From positions 620,001 through 684,000 of the forward strand of contig JBEKUY010000001.1 of the NCBI GenBank assembly GCA_049514555.1: DNA of 64,000 nucleotides, given 5' to 3'. Origin of the DNA: JBEKUY01 sp049514555 (lineage in GTDB: Bacteria > Acidobacteriota > Terriglobia > Acidiferrales > UBA7541). Shown here one piece after another: positions 44,383-51,857 of the stretch. How positions within the stretch are numbered: the stretch's first letter is position 1; every line of letters begins with the position of its first letter. Under the pieces are notes generated by a model. It had not been told where the DNA came from, did not search any database, and saw only the letters and a program-made list of their open reading frames with translations. The translations under genes were made by a program, and so were the position numbers.

Positions 44383-45807
44383 TTGACACACCTTCTAGGC
44401 CCATTCAAACTTGATTCCTATCTCTTGACGACCATTTCTCAATCTCCAGCCCCGCAGGTTCCCTCTCCCGCCAACCCCCCTGCCGCCCGTGGCAAGCACG
44501 CTTCGCGCAAGGCTCGGCGTAGCGCCCTGCGCCGGGCATTCTTCCTCTTGTTCGCCGTGTTTCTGGTCTTCGTAGTCGTCATTCTACTCGACGGGTACTT
44601 TGTGCGCTTGCCCGACGGCGCGGGCGTATCGGTGCCTCCGGCCGAGCGCATTGGCATCGTGCATGTGCACACGACGGCCGCTCACAGCTCCGTGGCGATT
44701 CGGCGAGAGCTGCATCGCAGCGCGAACTTGCAGAGGGTGCTGGATGCGGCGGGTGCCGCGAAACTCTCCTACATCACGATTACGGATCACAACTACGTCT
44801 CGCATCTGTGGCCCGAGACTCGAGTGCCGGCGGGGCTCACCCCGATCTTCGGAGAGGAAGTGTCCACGACCGGCGGGCACTTTCTGGCGTTTGGGCTGCC
44901 GGAAGGATGGAAGCCGCCTTCTCCGCCCAAGCCAGCAGAGTCGCTGGCCTCCGCTCGCGCGGCCGGAGCGACGACGTTTCTCGCGCATCCCATCCAACAC
45001 CACATTCCGTGGCGCGACTGGAAGACGAACGACTTCGACGGCATAGAAATCTGGAACGAAGACGCAGCCCTGCACAACAACAATGTGTTCGACTTCCTCG
45101 TTTCCCTGGTGATGTATGGGGTCAATCCGGATCTGGCGATGGTTCGGCTGGCGCGCACGCCGGATAAGAACTTCGCCAAGTGGGACGAACTGCTGCGGGA
45201 TCGTCCCGTCGCGGGGATTTGCGCTTCCGATGCGCACGGAGGTATCTGGCTGGGAGATGGGAATGGCGTGACCTTGCGCTTTCCGGCGTACGCGCCGGCG
45301 TTTCGCATTGCGCGACAGCACCTTCTGCTTCCCCCGGAGTACGCCGCCAACCCCGAGCGCGCCGACGCCGGCGTCCTCCTTGAGGCACTCAAGAGCGGCC
45401 ACTCGTACTGCGCGCTCGATGCACTGTCGCCCGCCGCCGGTTTCGTTCAGTCCATTTCGAGCGGAGGCGCCGCGAGCGGTCCCGGCGATTCCGTCACGTG
45501 GATCCCTGGCAGCAGGCTGCATGTCTCCCTTCCGCACACCTCGGGCATCCCCCGGATTGAAGTATTCCGCGACGGCCGGAAGTTTGCCGAGGCGGAAGAC
45601 TGGTCGCTGGACGCTCCCCTGGACGGTCCTGGTCGCTATCGCACCGAGGTATTTCTCCGCCCGCCCGGTCTGACCTCGTGGCGGCGCTGGACAATGTGGA
45701 TTTTCTCGAATCCCACCTACGTTCTCCCCGCAGCCACAACGGCTGCGAAAGAGTCGTCGCGACACGCGCCGTCCTCTTCCCCTGAATCGAACAGAGTCCG
45801 CCCTTAG
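44383..45807 (+). CDS. Membrane-anchored PHP-domain phosphoesterase-like protein
   Basis: A ~474-residue protein with a Pro/Arg-rich cytoplasmic start and one signal-anchor helix (FFLLFAVFLVFVVVILLDGYF). A polymerase-and-histidinol-phosphatase domain follows: metal ligands in VHVHTTAAHSS, ITDHNY, the His of FLAHPIQHH, and the terminal SDAHGG. A C-terminal beta domain (~120 residues) follows. Substrate unknown. The start is not certain: no ATG occurs in the right place, and the TTG at 44383 or the TTG at 44425 are the best candidates; the frame is open from 44155, which overlaps the RDD gene. Confidence 0.75.
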   Translation: MTHLLGPFKLDSYLLTTISQSPAPQVPSPANPPAARGKHASRKARRSALRRAFFLLFAVFLVFVVVILLDGYFVRLPDGAGVSVPPAERIGIVHVHTTAAHSSVAIRRELHRSANLQRVLDAAGAAKLSYITITDHNYVSHLWPETRVPAGLTPIFGEEVSTTGGHFLAFGLPEGWKPPSPPKPAESLASARAAGATTFLAHPIQHHIPWRDWKTNDFDGIEIWNEDAALHNNNVFDFLVSLVMYGVNPDLAMVRLARTPDKNFAKWDELLRDRPVAGICASDAHGGIWLGDGNGVTLRFPAYAPAFRIARQHLLLPPEYAANPERADAGVLLEALKSGHSYCALDALSPAAGFVQSISSGGAASGPGDSVTWIPGSRLHVSLPHTSGIPRIEVFRDGRKFAEAEDWSLDAPLDGPGRYRTEVFLRPPGLTSWRRWTMWIFSNPTYVLPAATTAAKESSRHAPSSSPESNRVRP

Positions 45808-45862
45808 CAGGGCTTGAGCGGCGGAGAAAACACTTCCTGCTGTAAACTGCTGACGGAGGATT

Positions 45863-45907
45863 ATGCCCGCTGGATGCTCACGGGGTCCCGCTCCGCTCCA
45901 TGACTGA
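45863..45907 (+). CDS. Possible 14-codon leader peptide of the MFS gene
   Basis: An ATG at 45863 with GGAGG immediately upstream opens a 14-residue frame whose TGA (45905-45907) overlaps the MFS start codon. The MFS ATG has no ribosome site of its own, so ribosomes finishing the leader could re-initiate on it. Supported by position and the ribosome site only. Confidence 0.4.
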   Translation: MPAGCSRGPAPLHD

Positions 45908-47090
45908 GAACAAGTCTCCGTGGCTGAACCGCACGGTCCTCGGCGTCGGCCTTACCAGCCTGCTGAGCGACTGGAGCCACGAGACCGCCACCGCCGTCCT
46001 CCCGGCGTTTCTGGCCGCCATCGGCGCCGGGCCGGCCTGGCTCGGCGTGATCGAAGGCACCGCCGACGGCTTCTCGAGCGTGGCCAAGCTCATTGCCGGC
46101 CATTACACCGACCGTCTGCGCCACCGCAAGCCGTTGGCCATCGCGGGCTACGCCGTCACGGCGTTCGCGACCGCCTCTTTCGCCCTGGCCACGCATGCCA
46201 TGCACATTCTCACCGGCCGCGCCGTCGCCTGGCTCGGCCGCGGCGTGCGCACGCCCGCCCGCAAGGCCCTGCTCGCCGCCAGCGTGCCACCCGGGGCCTA
46301 TGGCCGCGCCTTCGGCCTCGAGCGGCTCATGGACACGCTCGGCGCCGTTCTTGGCCCGCTCACGGCTCTCTGGCTGCTCGAGCACACCGCCCACAATTAT
46401 CGCCGGGTCTTCTGGTGGACGCTGCTGCCGGGACTGGCGGCGGTTCTATGCTTTTGGTTATTCGTGCGAGAGCGAAGGACCACGGCTGCTGTTCCACGAA
46501 CATTCTGGAGAAACCTGAGCACGCTGCCAGGGCCATTCCGACGATTTCTAGTGGGCGTCGGCGTCTTCGGCGCTGGAGACTTTTCCCATACGCTGCTGAT
46601 CATGTACGCGACGCGCCAGCTTGCACCGCAGATCGGCTACGCGGGCGCCGCTTCGATCGCCATCGGCCTATATACGCTCCACAATGTGTTCTACGCCGGC
46701 TCGGCTTACGCCAGCGGGTGGATGGGTGACCGCGTCCGCAGGCGCAATCTGGTGCTCGCCGCGGGCTACGGGCTCGCCGGGTTCACCGCGGTTCTTCTCA
46801 CGCTCGGCTCACATCGCCTCTGGTTGCTCGTCGTCATTTTCGTGCTAGCGGGAGTATTCGTCGGCACTGAGGAGGCCCTCGAAGATTCCCTCGCCGCGGA
46901 ACTCGTTCCCCGCGAACAACATGGCATGGCCTTTGGCACCCTCGCTGCCGTGAACGCCGTGGGGGACTTCGTCTCCAGCATTCTCGTCGGAGTCCTGTGG
47001 CGCGTCTTCTCCGTGCAGGTTGCTTTCACCGCTTCTGCCCTGCTGTTCTTCGCGGGGGCGGGTCTTATCCTCCGTTTGCGGGCAAGGTAG
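45900..47090 (+). CDS. Major facilitator superfamily transporter
   Basis: A 396-residue, 12-helix MFS protein. The loop 2-3 motif reads GHYTDRLRHRKPLAIAGY and the cytoplasmic loop between helices 8 and 9 reads GWMGDRVRRRNLVLAAGY, both forms of motif A. The early sequence LTSLLSDWSHETATAVLP is typical of a poorly characterised bacterial MFS group, sometimes annotated as drug or sugar-phosphate antiporters. Substrate unknown. Start possibly coupled to a leader peptide. It ends ~290 bp before the hydrogenase operon. Confidence 0.85.
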   Translation: MTENKSPWLNRTVLGVGLTSLLSDWSHETATAVLPAFLAAIGAGPAWLGVIEGTADGFSSVAKLIAGHYTDRLRHRKPLAIAGYAVTAFATASFALATHAMHILTGRAVAWLGRGVRTPARKALLAASVPPGAYGRAFGLERLMDTLGAVLGPLTALWLLEHTAHNYRRVFWWTLLPGLAAVLCFWLFVRERRTTAAVPRTFWRNLSTLPGPFRRFLVGVGVFGAGDFSHTLLIMYATRQLAPQIGYAGAASIAIGLYTLHNVFYAGSAYASGWMGDRVRRRNLVLAAGYGLAGFTAVLLTLGSHRLWLLVVIFVLAGVFVGTEEALEDSLAAELVPREQHGMAFGTLAAVNAVGDFVSSILVGVLWRVFSVQVAFTASALLFFAGAGLILRLRAR

Positions 47091-47175
47091 CTCACCCCTT
47101 CGCGGAACCTCCCCCTGGAATCCAATTCGTGCATCCGAACCTGTCACAACGGGCAGTATTCGGCATCCCAAGGCC

Positions 47176-47213
47176 TGTGACCGGCGACACAAATTGGTGT
47201 GACGCGCATCACG
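47176..47213 (+). promoter_or_regulatory. Two CRP/FNR-family-like operators upstream of the hydrogenase operon
   Basis: TGTGA-CGCGCA-TCACG (47198-47213) matches the CRP-type consensus TGTGA-N6-TCACA at nine of ten positions. TGTGA-CCGGCG-ACACA (47176-47191) matches at eight of ten. The centres are 22 bp apart, two helical turns on the same face. They are ~170 bp before the first start codon. A matching -10/-35 pair was not clear. The regulator gene is not in the window. Other CRP/FNR-superfamily members (DNR, FixK, NnrR) read similar sites. Confidence 0.55.
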
Positions 47214-47382
47214 GCCCCGCGCCTCGACTTCCGCAATGATGCCATCGTAGGGGGTGGGTCATCACGGCCATGGGCTCCCACAAACTGATTCGGCTCCGGA
47301 ACCCCCTCTCCGCCCCCGTCTTGTTTGCCGCACTTTTCATCCTGCCTGCGAAACCGCGTCACGGAACGCAGAAGAGGGTCGC

Positions 47383-49407
47383 ATGGCCCATCAGCTAACC
47401 GCCTGCACTTTCTGCGGAGTGGGCTGCGGCCTGTACCTCGAGACATCGGGCAACCAGATCGTGGGCGTCTATTCCAGCCGGTCGCACCCGACGAACGTGG
47501 GGAGACTCTGCGTGCGAGGCTGGCACGTCCACGAAGTGGCCAGTTCGCCGGATCGCCTGAAAACCCCGCTGCTACGGAAGAACGGCCGGTTCCAAGAAGC
47601 GACCTGGGATGAGGCTCTCGGCTTCGTCGCCACGCGCCTGAAGGAAATCCGCAAACAGCACGGGCCGGATTCGCTGGCGTTTCTGAATTCGCCGCGCTGC
47701 TCGAACGAAGAAGCCTACCTGCTGCAGAAGCTGGCGCGCGCCGTCATCGGCACGAACAACGTGGACCATGGCACCGGCGTGTACTGCAACAATTCGATCG
47801 ATGTGCTGCTGGAGATGATCGGGGTGCCGGCGACGACCAACTCGGTTGAAGAACTGACGCAGAGCGAAGTGATCGTCGTGGACAGCGTGGACCTGGCCCG
47901 CCAACTGCCCACCATCGGCGGCGTGGTGATCCGCGCCAAGCTCAAGGGCGCGAAGCTCGTGGTGATCGACACGCGAAGGCATCGCGTGGCCGAGAGCGCC
48001 GACATCTTCCTGCAGATCAAACCGGGCACCAAGACCCTGCTCTACGGAGCGATGGCCAAGGTGATCGAGGACCGCGGACTGATGAATCTTCCGTTCATCA
48101 AGGCGCGTTGCCGCGGTTATGAAGCCTTCCTCGAACAGGTGCGGGAATACGATCTGCTGCAAGTCGCGGAAACCTGCGGTGTCTCGGCGGACTTGATCGA
48201 AGCCGCGGCCCTGGCTTACGCCCGCGCCGGTTCAGCGGCTTTGCTCTATTCCGCCAGCACGGAATCACGTCCGGAGTACAGCATCCGGGCAATCGTGAAC
48301 CTCGCCTTGCTCACCGGCAATCTCGGCAAGCCAGGAGCCGGCATCTACGCGCTGAGCGAGCAGAATAATCTCCTGGGCGTATGCGACATGGGAATGCTGC
48401 CAGACCGTCTGCCGGCCTATCAGCCGGTGACGGATGCCGCGGCCCGCGCTTCCCTCGAAACAGTTTGGAAGGCCAAACTCCCCGCCACGCCAGGCTCGGA
48501 CGCCCGCTCCATTCTGGCCGACCGCGGGCAGGGCAAAGTGAAAGCCTTGTGGCTTTGCCGCTACGACGCCGTGGGCACGGCGTCGTTCGGCGATGCCGCC
48601 AATTCCCTGCCCCAGTTCGACTTGGTGGTCGTACAGCACCTGTTCATGAACGAGACCGCCCAATACGCTCACGTGGTGCTGCCGACGGTCGCCTTTGGGG
48701 AGGAACGGGTTTCCTTCACCAGCTCGGAGAGGCGCATCCAGTTGGCTGAAAAAGCTATTGAACCGCCCCCCGGACCAAAGCCCGCGTGGGAGCAGCTCAC
48801 CGAGGTCGCGCAACTCCTGGGCGCCAATTGGCGCTATCAATCCGCTGCCGAGGTCATGGAAGAGATCGGCGCGGTGGTTCCCTTCTATGCTGGGGCGAGT
48901 CACGACAACCTGGCGCGGGAGTATGGCCGCCAGTGGCCGTGCACCAAGGACCGCCCGCTGGGCACACGGTACCTCTTCGCTGAGAACCACACAGGCACAC
49001 CCTTCACATTCGTGCCGGTGGCCAAGCCGCAACTGACTCCGGCTCCCAAGGACTTCCCGCTCACGCTGGTTTTCGGGAACTCGCTTTACTACTGGGACCA
49101 CAACGTGGTCATCCGGCACAGCGAAACCCTGAAGCGCGAATACCGAATCCTGTTGCTGGACTACCCGGAGGGCTTCGTTGAGGTCAATACCGACGACGCC
49201 AAACAGCTCGGCATCCGCGACGGGCAGCGGATACGGCTCTGCGCGGCGAACGCCTCCGCCGTGTCCACCGCGCGGGTCACGCCGGAAGTCAGGAGCGGCA
49301 CCATTTTCGTGCCCTATTTCCTGCACGACCTGGAGAAGCAGATTCTCGGGGCGATTGGCGACGGCAGCAGCCTCGTTCCGGTCCGCGTGGAAAAGGAGGC
49401 GGCGTGA
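47383..49407 (+). CDS. Formate dehydrogenase-like molybdopterin oxidoreductase with altered active site
   Basis: A 674-residue DMSO-reductase family protein, closest in layout to FdhF. The [4Fe-4S] ligands are C8, C11, C15 and C43 (C-x2-C-x3-C-x27-C). Cofactor-binding blocks (GNLGKPGAG, EQNNLLGVCDMGMLP) are conserved, and a family Arg is kept in YSIRAIVNL. At the FdhF selenocysteine-His position an ungapped alignment gives Y134-C135 (GTGVYCNNS), so the usual formate-oxidising pair is missing. I start at the ATG at 47383; a frame from 47254 adds an unrelated tail. It overlaps the next gene by 4 bp. Formate, another substrate, or a NuoG-like electron relay all remain possible. Confidence 0.85.
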   Translation: MAHQLTACTFCGVGCGLYLETSGNQIVGVYSSRSHPTNVGRLCVRGWHVHEVASSPDRLKTPLLRKNGRFQEATWDEALGFVATRLKEIRKQHGPDSLAFLNSPRCSNEEAYLLQKLARAVIGTNNVDHGTGVYCNNSIDVLLEMIGVPATTNSVEELTQSEVIVVDSVDLARQLPTIGGVVIRAKLKGAKLVVIDTRRHRVAESADIFLQIKPGTKTLLYGAMAKVIEDRGLMNLPFIKARCRGYEAFLEQVREYDLLQVAETCGVSADLIEAAALAYARAGSAALLYSASTESRPEYSIRAIVNLALLTGNLGKPGAGIYALSEQNNLLGVCDMGMLPDRLPAYQPVTDAAARASLETVWKAKLPATPGSDARSILADRGQGKVKALWLCRYDAVGTASFGDAANSLPQFDLVVVQHLFMNETAQYAHVVLPTVAFGEERVSFTSSERRIQLAEKAIEPPPGPKPAWEQLTEVAQLLGANWRYQSAAEVMEEIGAVVPFYAGASHDNLAREYGRQWPCTKDRPLGTRYLFAENHTGTPFTFVPVAKPQLTPAPKDFPLTLVFGNSLYYWDHNVVIRHSETLKREYRILLLDYPEGFVEVNTDDAKQLGIRDGQRIRLCAANASAVSTARVTPEVRSGTIFVPYFLHDLEKQILGAIGDGSSLVPVRVEKEAA

Positions 49408-50492
49408 AGGCCCGCATCCTCGATCGCGCCGACGTGCTGAAGATCGTGGACCTGCTTCGCCAGCAGGGCTACGAGGTCGTGGCGCCGTTCTGCGGCCGGG
49501 GCAGCGACACCTTCTTCGACACCGTCACCGACAAGAACCGCGATCAGGTCCAGATTCACCTGCCCAACCCCTACTATCCGCCCAAGCGATTCGTGTTCCC
49601 GCACATCGAGCGGCTGCTGAAGGTCCACAAGAAGAACGGTGAGGTTCGGATCGAGCCGACCTACGAAGAGCCCAAGCGCGCCATCTTCGGCATCCGTTCC
49701 TGCGACCTCGCGGGCATCTATCATTTGGATCGTTTTTATCTGGGCCGCGACTTCTGCGATGCCTACTACGAGAAGCGCCGCAAGAACCTGTTTCTCGTGA
49801 ACGTCGTTTGCACCGACATTGAGCGCGATATCGCCGAGGAATGCTTCTGCGTGTGCGCCGACACCGGGCCGGCCGCGCGCGACCACTTCGATCTGCAACT
49901 GATGGATCTCGGCGAGGAATTCATGGCCGTGGCCGGCACACCCGCCGGAGAAGCCCTGTTTGCAAATCCCATCTTCAAAAAAGGCAGCGAAGCGCACGTC
50001 CAGAAGCGCCACAGCATCCTCGACCAGGTCCGCAGGCGCTTCAAGCACACGACGAGCTGGTTCTCGGCCACGGTGCGTTACATAACGCAGGGCAAGATCC
50101 TTGAAAAGACGTGGGAAGAGATCGGCAATCGCTGCCTCGAATGCGGCGGCTGCACGTACGTTTGTCCGGCCTGCACGTGCTTTACGGTCAGCGACCGCCA
50201 AGTGAGCCCGAACGAGATCGAGCGCGTGCGCATCTGGGATTCTTGCGCACTCAGCGGCTTCACGCGGATGGCCGGCGGCTTCAACCCGCGCCGGGCCGTG
50301 CACGACCGGCGCAATCGCCGCTTCTTCCGCAAGCTGGCGCACTACTTCATCCAGCGCGAGCTTTCGATGGCTTGCGTGGGCTGCGGCCGGTGCGCCGCCG
50401 TCTGCCACGGCGACGTCGGGATGCCGAGCGTGGTGGAGATGATCCGCCGCGCGACATCGGAGTTGGAAAAGAATGAACCCGTCAGCCACTGA
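49404..50492 (+). CDS. Iron-sulfur subunit like HydB of sulfhydrogenase / AsrA
   Basis: A 362-residue protein. Residues ~1-230 are the HydB/AsrA-type domain (IFGIRSCDLAGIYHLDRFYLG, then ECFCVCADTGP). Two [4Fe-4S] motifs follow: CLECGGCTYVCPAC at ~residues 247-260 and CVGCGRCAAVC at ~315-330. In sulfhydrogenases and anaerobic sulfite reductase this subunit links the flavin subunit to the catalytic one. It starts with GTG overlapping the previous stop and overlaps the next gene by 20 bp. This pairing next to a group 4 hydrogenase is not one I recognise. Confidence 0.85.
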   Translation: MKARILDRADVLKIVDLLRQQGYEVVAPFCGRGSDTFFDTVTDKNRDQVQIHLPNPYYPPKRFVFPHIERLLKVHKKNGEVRIEPTYEEPKRAIFGIRSCDLAGIYHLDRFYLGRDFCDAYYEKRRKNLFLVNVVCTDIERDIAEECFCVCADTGPAARDHFDLQLMDLGEEFMAVAGTPAGEALFANPIFKKGSEAHVQKRHSILDQVRRRFKHTTSWFSATVRYITQGKILEKTWEEIGNRCLECGGCTYVCPACTCFTVSDRQVSPNEIERVRIWDSCALSGFTRMAGGFNPRRAVHDRRNRRFFRKLAHYFIQRELSMACVGCGRCAAVCHGDVGMPSVVEMIRRATSELEKNEPVSH

Positions 50493-51321
50493 AAACGTCT
50501 ATTTGCCGAAGGTCGCCGTCCTCGAGCGGGTGGTGTCTGAAATCCCCGAGGTCCAGACGTTTTACTGGCGCTTCGAAGATCCAGCGGAGCAGCGCGCCTT
50601 CCGGCGCTTCCGGCCCGGGCAGTTCGCGCAGGTGTCGCTGTTCGGCGTAGGGGAGTTTCCCGCCTCACTCCCCCCCAGCCCTACCGAAGACGAGACCTTC
50701 TTCACTATCCGCCAAGTGGGGAGTTGCACCGCGGCGTTGCACGAGCTCAAGGCCGGGGACAAGTTCGCCGTGCGCGGTCCGTACGGCAACGGCTTCCCGA
50801 TGGAGGATTACTACGGAAAGAACTTGGTCTTCGTCGCCGGCGGCATCGGGCTGATTCCGCTGCGTTCGTGCATCGTCTATGCGCTCAATCATCGCGAGAA
50901 GTACCGGAGCATCCAGATTTTCTACGGATCGAAGACCCCGAAGGAACTGATGTATCTGCCCAATCTCCGCGAGTGGGAAAAGTCGGCGGGCGTCGAATGT
51001 CACCTCACGGTGGACCGCGGCGGCGACGGGTGGAGCGGCAACGTCGGCGTCGTCGGCAGCCTGTTCAAGCGGCCCGGCGTGCAGGTGCCCGTGGATAACA
51101 CCATGGCCTTCGTGTGCGGTCCGCCGATCATGTTCCGGTTCGTCATCAAGGACCTGCTGGCGATGGGCTTTGACGAGCGCAACATCGTCTCGACACTCGA
51201 GCGCTACATGAAATGCGGCGTCGGCAAGTGCGGGCATTGCTGCATCGGCATGGCCTACGTCTGCGTGGACGGCCCGGTGTTCACCTATCAACAGATCAAG
51301 GCGCTGGGGGAGGACATCTGA
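50473..51321 (+). CDS. FAD/NAD(P)-binding subunit like HydG of sulfhydrogenase / AsrB
   Basis: A 282-residue ferredoxin-reductase-type flavoprotein. It has an N-terminal FAD barrel (RFRPGQFAQVSLFGVGE, FFTIRQVGS), the NAD(P)-binding GGIGLIPLRSC and CGPPIMFRF, and a C-terminal [2Fe-2S] site MKCGVGKCGHCC...VCVDGPVF typical of PyrK/AsrB/HydG. It would oxidise or reduce NAD(P)(H) and pass electrons to the HydB-like subunit. Which pyridine nucleotide it uses cannot be read from the sequence. Its stop overlaps the ATG of the protease gene. Confidence 0.87.
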   Translation: MNPSATENVYLPKVAVLERVVSEIPEVQTFYWRFEDPAEQRAFRRFRPGQFAQVSLFGVGEFPASLPPSPTEDETFFTIRQVGSCTAALHELKAGDKFAVRGPYGNGFPMEDYYGKNLVFVAGGIGLIPLRSCIVYALNHREKYRSIQIFYGSKTPKELMYLPNLREWEKSAGVECHLTVDRGGDGWSGNVGVVGSLFKRPGVQVPVDNTMAFVCGPPIMFRFVIKDLLAMGFDERNIVSTLERYMKCGVGKCGHCCIGMAYVCVDGPVFTYQQIKALGEDI

Positions 51322-51857
51322 TGCCCGCCCTCCGTCAACAGCTCGAGCAGTGCCTCACCGGCTGCGTCTGCCTGATGGGGCTGGGCAACGTAGACTACGG
51401 CGACGATGGCTTTGGCGTGCGCCTGGCGGAGGAACTCCTGGCAGCCGGCTTGCCGGAAGGATGGCAAGCAGTCGTCGCGGGAACCACTCCCGAGCGCTGG
51501 ATCGGCCGCGTGGCCGACGGCGGCTGCGAAAACCTCGTTTTTCTAGACGCCGTGGAGTTCGGCGGCGCGCCCGGCTCGGCGGTCTTTCTGGACTCAGGCG
51601 AAATGGCCGCCCGGTTTCCGCAAATTTCCACGCATAAGATTTCGCTCGGCCTGCTGGCGAAATGGGCCGGAGCCAATGGAACTACCAGGGCCTGGCTGCT
51701 GGGCGTCCAGCCGGAATCGCTGGGCGCCGGGCAGCAGCTCACGCCCACAGCGCAGAAGACACTCGATGCACTGTGCGAATTGCTGCGCGGCCTTCACTCG
51801 CCGTCGCGGCTGGAAGAGCCTTCGGCCTTGAGGCCGATCGCCGAAGTGAACGTATGA
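51321..51857 (+). CDS. [NiFe]-hydrogenase maturation endopeptidase (HyaD/HycI family)
   Basis: A 178-residue peptidase that trims the C-terminus of hydrogenase large subunits after Ni insertion. The nickel-sensing motif GLGNVDYGDDGFG is complete (family GxGNxxxxDDGxG, with the Asp metal ligands), and FLDAVEFGGAPG holds the second Asp. The cognate substrate is the large subunit two genes downstream, whose C-terminal tail of 28 residues follows DPCFSCTDR. The gene overlaps both neighbours. The last ~20 residues are longer than usual. Confidence 0.9.
   Translation: MPALRQQLEQCLTGCVCLMGLGNVDYGDDGFGVRLAEELLAAGLPEGWQAVVAGTTPERWIGRVADGGCENLVFLDAVEFGGAPGSAVFLDSGEMAARFPQISTHKISLGLLAKWAGANGTTRAWLLGVQPESLGAGQQLTPTAQKTLDALCELLRGLHSPSRLEEPSALRPIAEVNV

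Noticed and set aside
47383..49407. Annotating the molybdopterin subunit simply as formate dehydrogenase (fdhF)
   Set aside because: The Sec/Cys-His catalytic pair reads Tyr-Cys in an ungapped alignment, so the substrate is not established.
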